64,000 bases of DNA from Lutibacter sp. (GCA_002733665.1 NVWM01000028.1:1-64000); one strand, 5' to 3'; positions 17,855 through 26,368 are shown, counted from the stretch's first letter. Made by a program: numbers and translations. Notes: a model not told the origin generated them from the letters alone.

Positions 17855-19213
17855 ATGATAAAAAAAGGATTAATACTAACATGTTTATTGTTTGCAATCA
17901 ATACATATTCTCAAGAAAGAATTAAAGTTGATGGAGTAGCAGTTGTGGTAGGTGAAAATATAGTGTTAGACTCTGATGTTGAGAAGTTTAAAATAGAAAT
18001 TGAGCAGCGAAGTGAAGGTAGAATTAAGATATCTGATTGTGAAATGCTTGAAGAAATTATGTCACAAAAATTACTAGCACATCATGCAGTTATAGATAGT
18101 ATTCCTATATCTGATAGTAGAGTATTAGAGCAAGTAGATAATCAAATTAGTACGTTTGCACAGCAATTAGGAAGTATTCAAAAAGTAGTAGAGTTTTATG
18201 GATTTAATGATGAAGAAGACTTAAGAACAGAATTAAGTCAAATACAAAGGGAACAACAACTTATTCAGGGAGAACGAGCAAGTATCACAGAAGAAATTGA
18301 TATTACTCCAGATGAAGTTCGTACGTATTTTAAGAACTTAGAAACTGAAGGAAACTTACCAGAATTTGGAGCTGAAATTGAAATTTCACAAATTGTTATT
18401 TACGCAAAGCCAACAGAAGAAGAGGTAAAAAGAGTTGTAGATAAGTTAAAAAAGATAAAGTCTGACATTGAAGCTGGATCAAGTATGAATTTGAAAGCAA
18501 TTTTACATTCTGATGACCCTTCTGCTTCAGGAAACGGTCCAGGATCTGGAGGAGCATATACAATTACTCGTGAAAGTGGATTTGTAAAAGAATTTAAAGA
18601 AGTTGCTTTTAGTTTAGATGTAGGTGAAGTTTCGGACCCTTTTAAAACAGATTTCGGATATCATATTATCAAAGTAGAAAAAATTAAAGGTCAGCAAATA
18701 GATTTGCGTCATATATTAATTCAACCAGAAATAGATGATAGTAAACTGTTAGACGCAAAAGAGACTTTAGAAAAATTGACAAAAGAAATTGAAAAAGGAA
18801 CAATTTCATTTGAAGATGCTGTAAAAGAGTATTCTGAAGACACTGCAACAAAGACTAATAAAGGTGCAATTTTACATCCTCAAACAGGAGATTCACATTT
18901 TGAGTTAACTCGTATGGATCCAACGCTATACTCTCGTATCTCTGACTTAAGTACTGGAGAAACTACAGCGCCATTTTATGATGAAACAAGAGAGGGTGAA
19001 AAAATGTTTAAAATAATTTTATTAAAATCCAAAACAGATTCTCATACAGCAGATTATGTAGATGATTACGTAAAAATTCAATCATTATCATTGCAAAAGA
19101 AGAAAGAAGAAGCGATTGATAAATGGTCGAGAGAAAAAATTTCAGACACTTATATAAAGTTAAACGGAAGTTACAAAGATTGTGCTTTTGATAAAAATTG
19201 GAAAAAGGATTAA
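17855..19213 (+). CDS. SurA-like periplasmic chaperone, peptidylprolyl isomerase
   Basis: A 452-residue secreted protein, begun at the ATG at 17855 that opens the signal peptide MIKKGLILTCLLFAINTYSQ; an in-frame ATG at 17816 lies inside the previous gene. The SurA N-domain (VDGVAVVVGENIVLDSDVEKF) leads. Two parvulin domains follow: EIEISQIVIYAKP to TDFGYHIIKVEK, then DLRHILIQPEID to the C-terminus. The first has the better-conserved core. It probably escorts unfolded outer-membrane proteins through the periplasm. It is the third gene of the operon. Confidence 0.9.
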   Translation: MIKKGLILTCLLFAINTYSQERIKVDGVAVVVGENIVLDSDVEKFKIEIEQRSEGRIKISDCEMLEEIMSQKLLAHHAVIDSIPISDSRVLEQVDNQISTFAQQLGSIQKVVEFYGFNDEEDLRTELSQIQREQQLIQGERASITEEIDITPDEVRTYFKNLETEGNLPEFGAEIEISQIVIYAKPTEEEVKRVVDKLKKIKSDIEAGSSMNLKAILHSDDPSASGNGPGSGGAYTITRESGFVKEFKEVAFSLDVGEVSDPFKTDFGYHIIKVEKIKGQQIDLRHILIQPEIDDSKLLDAKETLEKLTKEIEKGTISFEDAVKEYSEDTATKTNKGAILHPQTGDSHFELTRMDPTLYSRISDLSTGETTAPFYDETREGEKMFKIILLKSKTDSHTADYVDDYVKIQSLSLQKKKEEAIDKWSREKISDTYIKLNGSYKDCAFDKNWKKD

Positions 19214-19219
19214 TCATTT

Positions 19220-20173
19220 ATGTCAGATGTAGCAGCAATTGAGCAGTTAGGAATTAAGTATAAAGAACTTAAAAAAGAAATTTCTAAAGTTATTGTAGGT
19301 CAAAGCCAGACTGTTGATCATGTTTTGTATTCTATATTTGGTGGAGGACATTCATTATTGATTGGTGTTCCAGGTTTGGCTAAAACATTACTTGTTCATA
19401 CGATTGCTGAAGCAATTGGATTAGATTTTAAACGGATTCAATTTACACCAGATTTAATGCCTTCGGATATTCTTGGGAGTGAAATTTTAGATGAAAATCG
19501 AAATTTCAAATTCATAAAAGGACCAATATTTTCAAATATTATTTTGGCAGATGAAATTAATCGTACACCACCAAAAACACAAGCAGCATTGCTTGAGGCG
19601 ATGCAAGAACGTACGGTAACAATTGCTGGACATCATCATAAATTAGCATTGCCATTTTTTGTGTTGGCTACTCAAAATCCGATTGAGCAAGAAGGTACAT
19701 ATCCACTTCCAGAGGCGCAATTAGATCGCTTTATGTTCTCAATATATTTAGATTATCCAACTTTTGAAGAAGAAGTACAAGTTGTAAAAAGCACAACGTC
19801 TGACAAAGATGTAACTGTAAATTCTCTTTTCACTGCTGATGAAATTATTGAATACCAAAAGTTAATTCGCCGTATTCCTGTTGCAGATAATGTTGTAGAA
19901 TATGCAGTAAAACTGGTTTCTAAAACTCGACCAAACACAATAAATACTCCTGAGATTGTAAATAACTATATAGATTGGGGCGCAGGACCAAGAGCATCAC
20001 AAAATTTGATTATAGGAGCAAAAGTAAATGCTGCAATCAATGGTAAATTTTCTCCAGATATTGAAGATGTGAAGGCAGTTGCGTATCCAATATTAAGACA
20101 TAGAATTGTTAAGAATTATAAGGCAGAAGCAGAAGGAATATCAGAAGATGATATTATCAAAACACTGTTATAA
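19220..20173 (+). CDS. MoxR family AAA+ ATPase
   Basis: A 317-residue AAA+ ATPase. Walker A is the MoxR-type GVPGLAKT near residue 50. The Walker B-adjacent region reads ILADEINRTPPKTQAALLEAMQE, followed by sensor 1 LATQNPIEQEGTYPLPEAQLDRF and a C-terminal AAA lid. MoxR proteins act as chaperones, often with a von Willebrand A-domain partner, which is absent here. It is the last gene of the chaperone operon, six bases after the SurA-like gene. It converges with and overlaps rsmD by six bases. Confidence 0.93.
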   Translation: MSDVAAIEQLGIKYKELKKEISKVIVGQSQTVDHVLYSIFGGGHSLLIGVPGLAKTLLVHTIAEAIGLDFKRIQFTPDLMPSDILGSEILDENRNFKFIKGPIFSNIILADEINRTPPKTQAALLEAMQERTVTIAGHHHKLALPFFVLATQNPIEQEGTYPLPEAQLDRFMFSIYLDYPTFEEEVQVVKSTTSDKDVTVNSLFTADEIIEYQKLIRRIPVADNVVEYAVKLVSKTRPNTINTPEIVNNYIDWGAGPRASQNLIIGAKVNAAINGKFSPDIEDVKAVAYPILRHRIVKNYKAEAEGISEDDIIKTLL

Positions 20174-20713
20174 TTCTTCTTTCTCAAAGAAACTAAACAT
20201 GTTTCCACCATATCTTTTTGAATAACTAAAATGCTCGTTTTCAGATAAATCTGTTTGTTTAGCGTGTTCAATAATCAGCATTCCACCATCATTCAATAAA
20301 TTATTTTTAAACACCAATTCAACTATTCTTTCAAATTGTTCTTTTTCAAAATTATATGGAGGATCAGCAAAAATAACAGTTGCTTTTAACGATGATTTAT
20401 CTAAAAATTTATAGACATCACTTTTGATAGTATCAATAGCAAAATCAAGTTCTTTGGCAGTAGTTGCAATGAACTTTACACAGCCATAATGAGAATCTAC
20501 TGAAGTGATTTTTTCACAACCTCTTGAGGCGAATTCAAAACTGATATTCCCTGTTCCAGCAAATAAATCAATCACAGTTAAAGTATCAATATAATAGTTG
20601 TTGTTAAGGATATTGAATAAGGCTTCCTTCGCCATATCAGTAGTTGGTCTTACGGGTAAGTTTTTTGGCGCAGATAAGCGTCTTCCTTTATGTTTTCCAG
20701 ATATAATTCGCAT
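20168..20713 (-). CDS. rsmD: 16S rRNA (guanine966-N2)-methyltransferase
   Basis: Methylates G966 of 16S rRNA in the 30S subunit. It is a 181-residue single Rossmann domain. The N-terminus MRIISGKHKGRRLSAP is the RsmD signature. SAM binding is at VIDLFAGTGNISFEFASRG, and the catalytic DPPY loop appears as IFADPPYNF. The start codon directly abuts the stop of the DUF3822 gene, a pairing that recurs in Bacteroidota. Confidence 0.93.
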   Translation of the reverse strand: MRIISGKHKGRRLSAPKNLPVRPTTDMAKEALFNILNNNYYIDTLTVIDLFAGTGNISFEFASRGCEKITSVDSHYGCVKFIATTAKELDFAIDTIKSDVYKFLDKSSLKATVIFADPPYNFEKEQFERIVELVFKNNLLNDGGMLIIEHAKQTDLSENEHFSYSKRYGGNMFSFFEKEEL

Positions 20714-21526
20714 CTAATGTTGGTTTAGTAATGTGAAATGCGAATGATTAGAAATCAATAAATCTTTTGAAAGCATATAATTTGGTAGAAAGAAATGTAT
20801 GTTTTTTATATACTTATATATGATGTCATATAATTCTGATTCTTTTTCTATATCGCCTAAAAGTGTTAATTGAAACTCTTCAGGATTTAAGTTTAACTGC
20901 TCTGCTGTAAATAAGATATAATAAATAAAATCTTCTTTTGTTTTAAAGTTAAATGTATTAAAGAACTTCATTTTTTTGTTCTTTAAAACAACAATTTGAA
21001 AAATACCAGTTTCAACATTTACAAAAAAATGAGTTTTATCATTTGCTAAAGTTTCTTTTAGCAGCGTTTCTACCAAAACAGATGAAGAATGCTTGTAATC
21101 AAAACTTCCAAATCTATCAAATAAATAATTGTTTAAGTGTACAAACGGAATATATACATTTATCATTTCTGCACTTTCTATAGTGTCATATGCGATAAAT
21201 TCATTTTCTAGCACCTTAAGATTGTATTGTAGGTATTCACTCAAATTGTCTTCATTAAAAAATGGTAGCGGAACAAATGTTGACAAATTATTACTGTGCG
21301 TTACGTTTACTTTGGTGAAACTATTTTTGAGCAATTCATTGGTTTCAAATTGATTGACAAAGAAATCTAATTGTTTTTGTGGAGTGATATTCTCATTCTC
21401 AAACAAACAATCTTGTACAACAATGCTCTCCTTTGAATCCTTATCAAGAATGCAAAAAGAAAATCCATCCGACCGAAGTTGAATGGATATATCTATATCT
21501 TTAAAATCTGTTTTAATGATTTCTAT
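20714..21526 (-). CDS. DUF3822 family protein, no canonical start codon
   Basis: A DUF3822 protein, a conserved Bacteroidota family encoded next to rsmD, with an actin/ASKHA-like look but no known role. The first usable canonical start is TTG at 21406 (230 residues). The reading frame stays open upstream to 21527, and those 40 codons encode the family's N-terminal strand pattern (DFKDIDISIQLRSDGFSFCI). No ATG, GTG or TTG lies there. An ATA at 21524-21526 stands where the ATG should be, overlapping the upstream stop (ATAG). I give the extended coordinates; either ATA/ATT initiation or a mutated start would explain it. Confidence 0.65.
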   Translation of the reverse strand: MEIIKTDFKDIDISIQLRSDGFSFCILDKDSKESIVVQDCLFENENITPQKQLDFFVNQFETNELLKNSFTKVNVTHSNNLSTFVPLPFFNEDNLSEYLQYNLKVLENEFIAYDTIESAEMINVYIPFVHLNNYLFDRFGSFDYKHSSSVLVETLLKETLANDKTHFFVNVETGIFQIVVLKNKKMKFFNTFNFKTKEDFIYYILFTAEQLNLNPEEFQLTLLGDIEKESELYDIIYKYIKNIHFFLPNYMLSKDLLISNHSHFTLLNQH

Positions 21527-22251
21527 TTTTTAAGATCTCCCAAGTCATAAGAAGGAGGCCAGTTTCCACTATCACTCACTTCATTTAGAGACCCAATTCT
21601 TACATGATCACCTTTTATTTGGTCATTTTCAATAGCTTCTTTTTCTTGACGAATTAAATCAGCGTCCATACCATTTAACACAATATCTTTAGAAACTTTC
21701 ACTTCATATACAGGAGCCATGTAACCGTGAGTTTTTTGCACTTTTCCTAACGTCATCACAAAATTAGCATCAGTTCCAGGAACTTTCATCAGGTTTTTAT
21801 AATCTCTTCCTGCAAAATTTGCTCTTACATCAGTAAAACCTACAGTATCAGTTACTCTATATTCTACATCAACATAAATTCCTCCTCCACGATCTTCTTT
21901 TTTTATTTCATTTCTTGATTGTGTAACTGCAAACTTTGCAGTATCAATAAACTTAATCAATGCATCACCAGTTTTGGCATACGTTCCAGTTACTTTTTTA
22001 TGTGCTTTTTGAGCATCACCAATAACTTTCAAACTTTTCACAACTTTAGTATAACGTTTTGTTTTTTCTGCATTAAATTGAATTGGCTTCATAACGCTTT
22101 GGTATGATATATAAAATAGCCAAACAATTAATATCCATAAAAGTATTCCAATAATTGGTTGTACTTTTTTTGGAACAAATTTTAAAATTGCTTTTGCAAT
22201 AAAATAACAAAGGATGATTCCAATAATAAAAGATAATAAGATTCCTAACAT
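21523..22251 (-). CDS. Two-helix membrane protein of unknown function
   Basis: A 242-residue protein with two N-terminal membrane helices (GILLSFIIGIILCYFIAKAIL and IGILLWILIVWLFYISYQ). A soluble domain follows (residues about 60-242), containing a repeated-Gly stretch EDRGGGIYVDVEYRVTDTVGF. I do not recognise a family. It is the first gene of the operon with DUF3822 and rsmD, overlapping the frame of DUF3822 by four bases. It is probably an inner-membrane protein with the C-domain outside. Confidence 0.65.
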   Translation of the reverse strand: MLGILLSFIIGIILCYFIAKAILKFVPKKVQPIIGILLWILIVWLFYISYQSVMKPIQFNAEKTKRYTKVVKSLKVIGDAQKAHKKVTGTYAKTGDALIKFIDTAKFAVTQSRNEIKKEDRGGGIYVDVEYRVTDTVGFTDVRANFAGRDYKNLMKVPGTDANFVMTLGKVQKTHGYMAPVYEVKVSKDIVLNGMDADLIRQEKEAIENDQIKGDHVRIGSLNEVSDSGNWPPSYDLGDLKK

Positions 22252-22314
22252 TTGATAATTTTTATAAATTGATTACACGCAAATTTACATTTTTTTTTCA
22301 ATGGTAAAAATTTT

Positions 22315-22341
22315 TTTGCAAAAATCAAGTCGTATATTTGA
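22315..22341 (+). promoter_or_regulatory. Candidate promoter of the RecD-like helicase gene
   Basis: TATATTTG at 22334-22341 matches the -7 consensus exactly. TTTG at 22315-22318 lies 15 bases before it, which is slightly short of the normal spacing. The ATG follows 16 bases after the -7 element. Confidence 0.45.
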
Positions 22342-22357
22342 CTTTTTATAAATATAT

Positions 22358-23785
22358 ATGATAAAAACTGCTCAAGATTTTTGTAATGAACTTGTAGAAT
22401 CCTTTCCGTTTAAACCGACAGATGCTCAAAATTTGTTATTAATTCAGTTGTCAGATTTTATTTTTGAAAAAAATCCTAATGGATTATTTTTATTGCGAGG
22501 TTATGCAGGAACTGGAAAAACTACAAGTATAAGTACAGTTGTTAAAAATTTATGGAAATCAGGAAAAAAATCTGTGATGCTTGCACCAACAGGAAGAGCA
22601 GCAAAAGTAATCTCTAATTATGCTGGCAGACCTGCATATACAATCCATAAAAAAATATACCACCCAAAAAAAGCAAAAAATGGAGGCGTAAATTTTGTAA
22701 TGCAAACAAATAAGCATACCAATACTTTTTTTATTGTCGATGAAGCCTCAATGATATCTGACCTCACTACTAATTCTAAACTCTTTGAAAATGGCTCTTT
22801 ACTCGATGATTTAATTTCATATGTATATTCAGGAGTTGGCTGTAAATTAATTTTTATAGGTGATACAGCGCAATTGCCTCCAGTAAAACTAGATATAAGC
22901 CCAGCGCTTGATGCAAATAAATTATCATTAAACTATAATAAGGATGTCGTTGAACTAGAACTTACTGAAGTAATGCGTCAACATGCTGATTCAGGGATTT
23001 TATCAAATGCTACGGAATTACGACAACTTCTTTCAGGATATGTTTTTGATACATTTAAATTTAAACTTGATTTTCCAGATATCATTCGTTTAGAAGATGG
23101 CTATGATATAGAAGATGCTATTACAACAGCATATGACAGTCAAGGTGTTGAAGATACTGCTTTTATAGTACGGTCTAATAAACGCGCAAATCAATACAAT
23201 CAGCAAATAAGAAGTAAGATAAGAGGCCAAGAAAATGAAATCTCAACAGGAGATTATGTAATGGTTGTTAAGAATAATTATTTTTGGCTAAGTGATTCAT
23301 CAGATGCAGGATTTATTGCAAATGGTGATATTTGTGAGATTATGGAAATCAGAAAGATAAAAGAACTATATGGTTTTCGTTTTGCCGAAGTAAAAGTAAG
23401 AATGATAGATTATAAAAATCAAAGACCATTTGAAACCGTTATTTTATTAGATACGTTGACTTCAATTACACCTTCGCTTTCTTATGAAGATTCTAATCGC
23501 TTGTATCAAGAAGTTGCAAAGGACTTTGAGAACGAAAAGTCTAATTATAAAAGGTTACTATCTATTAAGAAAAACAAATTCTTTAATGCACTGCAAGTTA
23601 AGTTTTCTTATGCTATGACTTGTCATAAGTCACAAGGTGGACAATGGAAAACAGTTTTTATAGAACAGCCATACTTGCCTGAAGGTCCTAATAAGGAATA
23701 CCTTCGTTGGTTATATACAGCAGTTACACGTGCGCAAGAAAAACTATACTTGATTGGTTTTAATGCTGCTTATTTTGAAGAATAA
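22358..23785 (+). CDS. RecD-like superfamily I DNA helicase (AAA_30/UvrD_C_2)
   Basis: A 475-residue SF1 helicase-like ATPase. Walker A is RGYAGTGKTTSI near residue 48. The Walker B region is FFIVDEASMISD near 125. The Q-containing GDTAQLPPV is motif III. The C-terminal UvrD_C_2 region has YAMTCHKSQGGQW and the motif VI-type YTAVTRAQEKLYLIG. It lacks the N-terminal extension of RecD and of RecBCD partners, so it is a stand-alone 5'-3' helicase of unknown pathway. Its stop lies 73 bases before the small RiPP-like ORF. Confidence 0.85.
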   Translation: MIKTAQDFCNELVESFPFKPTDAQNLLLIQLSDFIFEKNPNGLFLLRGYAGTGKTTSISTVVKNLWKSGKKSVMLAPTGRAAKVISNYAGRPAYTIHKKIYHPKKAKNGGVNFVMQTNKHTNTFFIVDEASMISDLTTNSKLFENGSLLDDLISYVYSGVGCKLIFIGDTAQLPPVKLDISPALDANKLSLNYNKDVVELELTEVMRQHADSGILSNATELRQLLSGYVFDTFKFKLDFPDIIRLEDGYDIEDAITTAYDSQGVEDTAFIVRSNKRANQYNQQIRSKIRGQENEISTGDYVMVVKNNYFWLSDSSDAGFIANGDICEIMEIRKIKELYGFRFAEVKVRMIDYKNQRPFETVILLDTLTSITPSLSYEDSNRLYQEVAKDFENEKSNYKRLLSIKKNKFFNALQVKFSYAMTCHKSQGGQWKTVFIEQPYLPEGPNKEYLRWLYTAVTRAQEKLYLIGFNAAYFEE

Positions 23786-23824
23786 TATTTTACAATATAA
23801 CTCTTTTAAACCGTTTTTTTTTTT

Positions 23825-23832
23825 TAAGTTTG
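23825..23832 (+). promoter_or_regulatory. -7 element (TAAGTTTG) of the small RiPP-like ORF
   Basis: An exact TAnnTTTG match 26 bases before the ATG at 23859, after a long T-run. No TTG at the usual distance is seen, but the spacing to the ATG is normal for a short leader. This supports transcription of the 42-codon ORF on its own. Confidence 0.45.
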
Positions 23833-23858
23833 CATGTAATTAAAAATACAACCTTATA

Positions 23859-23987
23859 ATGAATAAACAAGAAACTAAAAAACAATGGCAAGCGCCTCAA
23901 GTATTTGATTTGGACGTGAAAGATACAGAAGGAGGTTACATTCCCATTACATTTGAAAGTGGAATTTTTTACCCATCTTCAAGTTAA
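23859..23987 (+). CDS. Putative RiPP precursor peptide, lasso-peptide-like (42 aa)
   Basis: A 42-residue ORF with its own -7 element and a following hairpin. The first 24 residues read like a RiPP leader: KKQWQAPQVFDLDVKDTE has the W/Y-x-x-P-x-V/L pattern that RRE domains bind, and a Thr at position -2. The predicted core is the last 18 residues, GGYIPITFESGIFYPSSS. It starts with Gly, has Glu at position 9 and a bulky C-terminal stretch, the plan of a lasso peptide with a nine-membered Gly1-Glu9 ring. The W-to-T spacing is two residues shorter than the usual lasso leader. No maturation genes (RRE/PqqD-like, transglutaminase-like protease, asparagine-synthetase-like cyclase) are in the window. 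A GG-type leader cut after residue 26 is an alternative. Confidence 0.55.
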   Translation: MNKQETKKQWQAPQVFDLDVKDTEGGYIPITFESGIFYPSSS

Positions 23988-24006
23988 ATTAACTTTTACA
24001 CATTTC

Positions 24007-24037
24007 GCCTTTGTTGCTGTATCCTACCAACAAAGGC
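24007..24037 (+). terminator. Ten-base-pair hairpin after the RiPP-like ORF
   Basis: GCCTTTGTTG (24007-24016) and CAACAAAGGC (24028-24037) pair perfectly around an 11-base loop, 20 bases after the stop of the small ORF. The downstream sequence (ATATAATAAT) lacks a T-run, so it may be a weak terminator or an RNA 3'-end protecting hairpin. Confidence 0.5.
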
Positions 24038-24055
24038 ATATAATAATATTGAATC

Positions 24056-24160
24056 CGTCATTACAAAAAAGAGTAACGATTGAAGTAATCTCTCTGCTAT
24101 AAAGGGAAATCTTACTACTAATCAGATTGCCACATTCTCCGAGTTCATTCTCAATGATGC
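24056..24160. repeat. Degenerate REP-like intergenic element
   Basis: Starts CGTCATTACAAAAAAGAGTAACGATTGAAGTAATCT and ends AGATTGCCAC...TCTCAATGATG (pieces at 24056-24091 and 24124-24159). It looks like a worn copy of the widespread imperfect palindrome that begins GTCATTGCGAGGAG...GCAATCT and ends AGATTGC...CAATGAC. It has no coding capacity and fills most of the gap before the S9 peptidase. Confidence 0.5.
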
Positions 24161-24208
24161 CAATCAAAAGATTGGTCATATTTTTAACAATTCATTATTA
24201 CTTATTGC

Positions 24209-24238
24209 TTGTTTATTATAAACGAACGCTTATTTTTG
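24209..24238 (+). promoter_or_regulatory. Promoter of the S9 peptidase gene
   Basis: TTG at 24209-24211, a 19-base spacer and TATTTTTG at 24231-24238 match the consensus fully. The start ATG at 24260 follows 21 bases later. This shows the peptidase has its own promoter rather than depending on the small ORF upstream. Confidence 0.75.
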
Positions 24239-24259
24239 TGTCCTTATAAAAATAACAGC

Positions 24260-26326
24260 ATGAGCATTCAAAATGTAAACCCTCCAATTGCCACTAAAAA
24301 ACCAAAAGAATTAAAAATTCACGGCGATACGCGAATAGATAATTATTATTGGTTAAATGAGCGAGAAAATCCAAATGTCATTGACTATTTGAATGCTGAA
24401 AATACGTACTTTGAGCAGATGACAGCGCATACAAAGAAGTTTCAAAAGGACTTATTTGAAGAGATGAAAGGGCGTATAAAAGAAGAAGATGAGTCTGTCC
24501 CTTATAAGAAAAATGGTTATTTCTATATCACGCGTTTTAAAAAAGGAGATCAATACCCAATTTATTCGCGTAAGAAAGGAAACTTAAAAGCAGATGAAGA
24601 ATTGCTTTTTAATGTAAATAAATTGGCAAAAGGATTTGACTATTTTCAATTAAAAGGAATGTCTGTAAGTCCAAATAACAAGCTAGTAATTTTTGGTGTT
24701 GATACCGTGAGTAGAAGGCAGTATACATTGCAATTTAAGAATTTAGAAACTAACGAAATCTATCCAGATAAAATTGAAAATACAACAGGAACGGCAACTT
24801 GGGCAAATGATAACAAAACGATTTTTTATACTAAGCAAGATGCTGAAACACTAAGAAGTCATAAGATTTACAAGCATGTTTTAGGAACAAACTCTAAAGA
24901 AGATGTTGAAGTTTTTCATGAAACAGACGATACCTTCGGAACGTTCGTTTATAAAACGAAATCACAAAAATATATAATAATAGGCTCTTTTAGTACACTT
25001 TCATCTGAGTACCAAATTTTACCTGCTGATGATATTTCTGGTGAATTTAAACTATTTCAAAAGCGAACAAAAAATTTGGAATACAGTATTGCTCACTATA
25101 ACGGTGATTTTTATATACTAACCAATAAAGATAAAGCAACCAATTTTAAGCTGATGAAAACATCAGGAAATAAAACTTCTAAAGAGCATTGGAAAGAAGT
25201 AATTGCTCATAGAAAAGATGTTTTATTAGAAGATATATCTATCTTTAAAAACCATTTAGTACTTGAAGAACGCTCAAACGGACTTAATAAAATTAGAATT
25301 ATCCGTTGGGATAAAACAGAAGATTATTATTTACCTTTTGATGAGGAAACTTATTCTGTTGGCGTATTTGCAAACCCAGAATTTGATACAAATAGTATTC
25401 GTTATGGATACAATTCGATGACTACTCCAAGTTCGGTTATTGATTTTAATATGGATGATAAGTCACAAGAAATCAAAAAAGAACAAGAAGTTGTTGGTGG
25501 GAAATTTGATAAAAAGAATTATAAAAGCGAACGAATTTGGGTAAAAGCACGTGACGGAAAGCAAGTTGCGGTGTCACTAGTATATAGAGAGGACACAAAA
25601 TTGAGTAATGAAACACCATTATTGTTATATGCTTACGGTTCGTACGGTCATACAATTAGTGATGGTTTTAGTACAACTCGATTAAGCCTACTAGATCGTG
25701 GCTTCGTTTTTGCAATAGCGCACATCAGAGGAAGTGAGTACTTGGGAAGACAATGGTATGAAGACGGCAAATTGCTATGTAAGATGAATACGTTTACTGA
25801 TTTTATTGATTGTGGAAAATATTTAATAAAAGAAAATTACACATCTGAAAAGCATTTATATGCGATGGGAGGATCAGCAGGAGGATTATTAATGGGAGGA
25901 ATAATAAATATGAATTCAGAACTGTTTAACGGAGTTATTGCAGCAGTACCATTTGTAGATGTTGTGACGACAATGCTTGATGATACAATTCCACTAACAA
26001 CAGGAGAATATGATGAATGGGGAAATCCTAATGAAAAAAAATATTATAAGTATATGAAGTCATATTCACCTTATGATAATGTCGAAAATAAAACATATCC
26101 TAATTTGTTAGTTACAACAGGCTTACACGACTCTCAAGTTCAATACTTTGAACCAGCAAAATGGGTAGCAAAACTAAGAGAACAAACAAAAAATAAAAAT
26201 AAAATTATAATGCATATTGATATGAGTGTAGGTCATGGAGGAGCTTCAGGAAGATTTGACAGTTTGAAAGATGTAGCTCGCGAGTATGCGTTTTTATTAG
26301 ATTTAGAGGGGATTATTGCAATTTAA
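24260..26326 (+). CDS. S9 family peptidase, oligopeptidase B-like
   Basis: A 688-residue serine oligopeptidase of the prolyl oligopeptidase clan. I use the ATG at 24260 (MSIQNVNPPIATKKPKEL), just after a full promoter, not the ATG at 24209 that overlaps it. The N-terminal part (WLNERENPNVIDYLNAEN) and a seven-bladed propeller precede the alpha/beta hydrolase domain. The catalytic Ser is in GGSAGGLLMGG near residue 538, Asp in TGLHDSQV near 622 and His in VGHGGASGR near 658. No signal peptide, so cytosolic. Oligopeptidase B cuts after basic residues in short peptides. Confidence 0.9.
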   Translation: MSIQNVNPPIATKKPKELKIHGDTRIDNYYWLNERENPNVIDYLNAENTYFEQMTAHTKKFQKDLFEEMKGRIKEEDESVPYKKNGYFYITRFKKGDQYPIYSRKKGNLKADEELLFNVNKLAKGFDYFQLKGMSVSPNNKLVIFGVDTVSRRQYTLQFKNLETNEIYPDKIENTTGTATWANDNKTIFYTKQDAETLRSHKIYKHVLGTNSKEDVEVFHETDDTFGTFVYKTKSQKYIIIGSFSTLSSEYQILPADDISGEFKLFQKRTKNLEYSIAHYNGDFYILTNKDKATNFKLMKTSGNKTSKEHWKEVIAHRKDVLLEDISIFKNHLVLEERSNGLNKIRIIRWDKTEDYYLPFDEETYSVGVFANPEFDTNSIRYGYNSMTTPSSVIDFNMDDKSQEIKKEQEVVGGKFDKKNYKSERIWVKARDGKQVAVSLVYREDTKLSNETPLLLYAYGSYGHTISDGFSTTRLSLLDRGFVFAIAHIRGSEYLGRQWYEDGKLLCKMNTFTDFIDCGKYLIKENYTSEKHLYAMGGSAGGLLMGGIINMNSELFNGVIAAVPFVDVVTTMLDDTIPLTTGEYDEWGNPNEKKYYKYMKSYSPYDNVENKTYPNLLVTTGLHDSQVQYFEPAKWVAKLREQTKNKNKIIMHIDMSVGHGGASGRFDSLKDVAREYAFLLDLEGIIAI

Positions 26327-26344
26327 TTTTTTTTTGTAAATTTG
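26316..26344 (+). promoter_or_regulatory. Promoter of the cysteine-synthase-like gene
   Basis: TTG at 26316-26318, an 18-base spacer and TAAATTTG at 26337-26344. The -33 element lies inside the last codons of the S9 peptidase gene. The ATG follows 24 bases after the -7 element. Confidence 0.7.
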
Positions 26345-26368
26345 CCTCTTGTAAAGTTATTACAATTC

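Noticed and set aside
15390-20173. Secretion or phage-defence island with MoxR
   Set aside because: MoxR here is with parvulin chaperones in a typical envelope operon and lacks VWA or defence partners.
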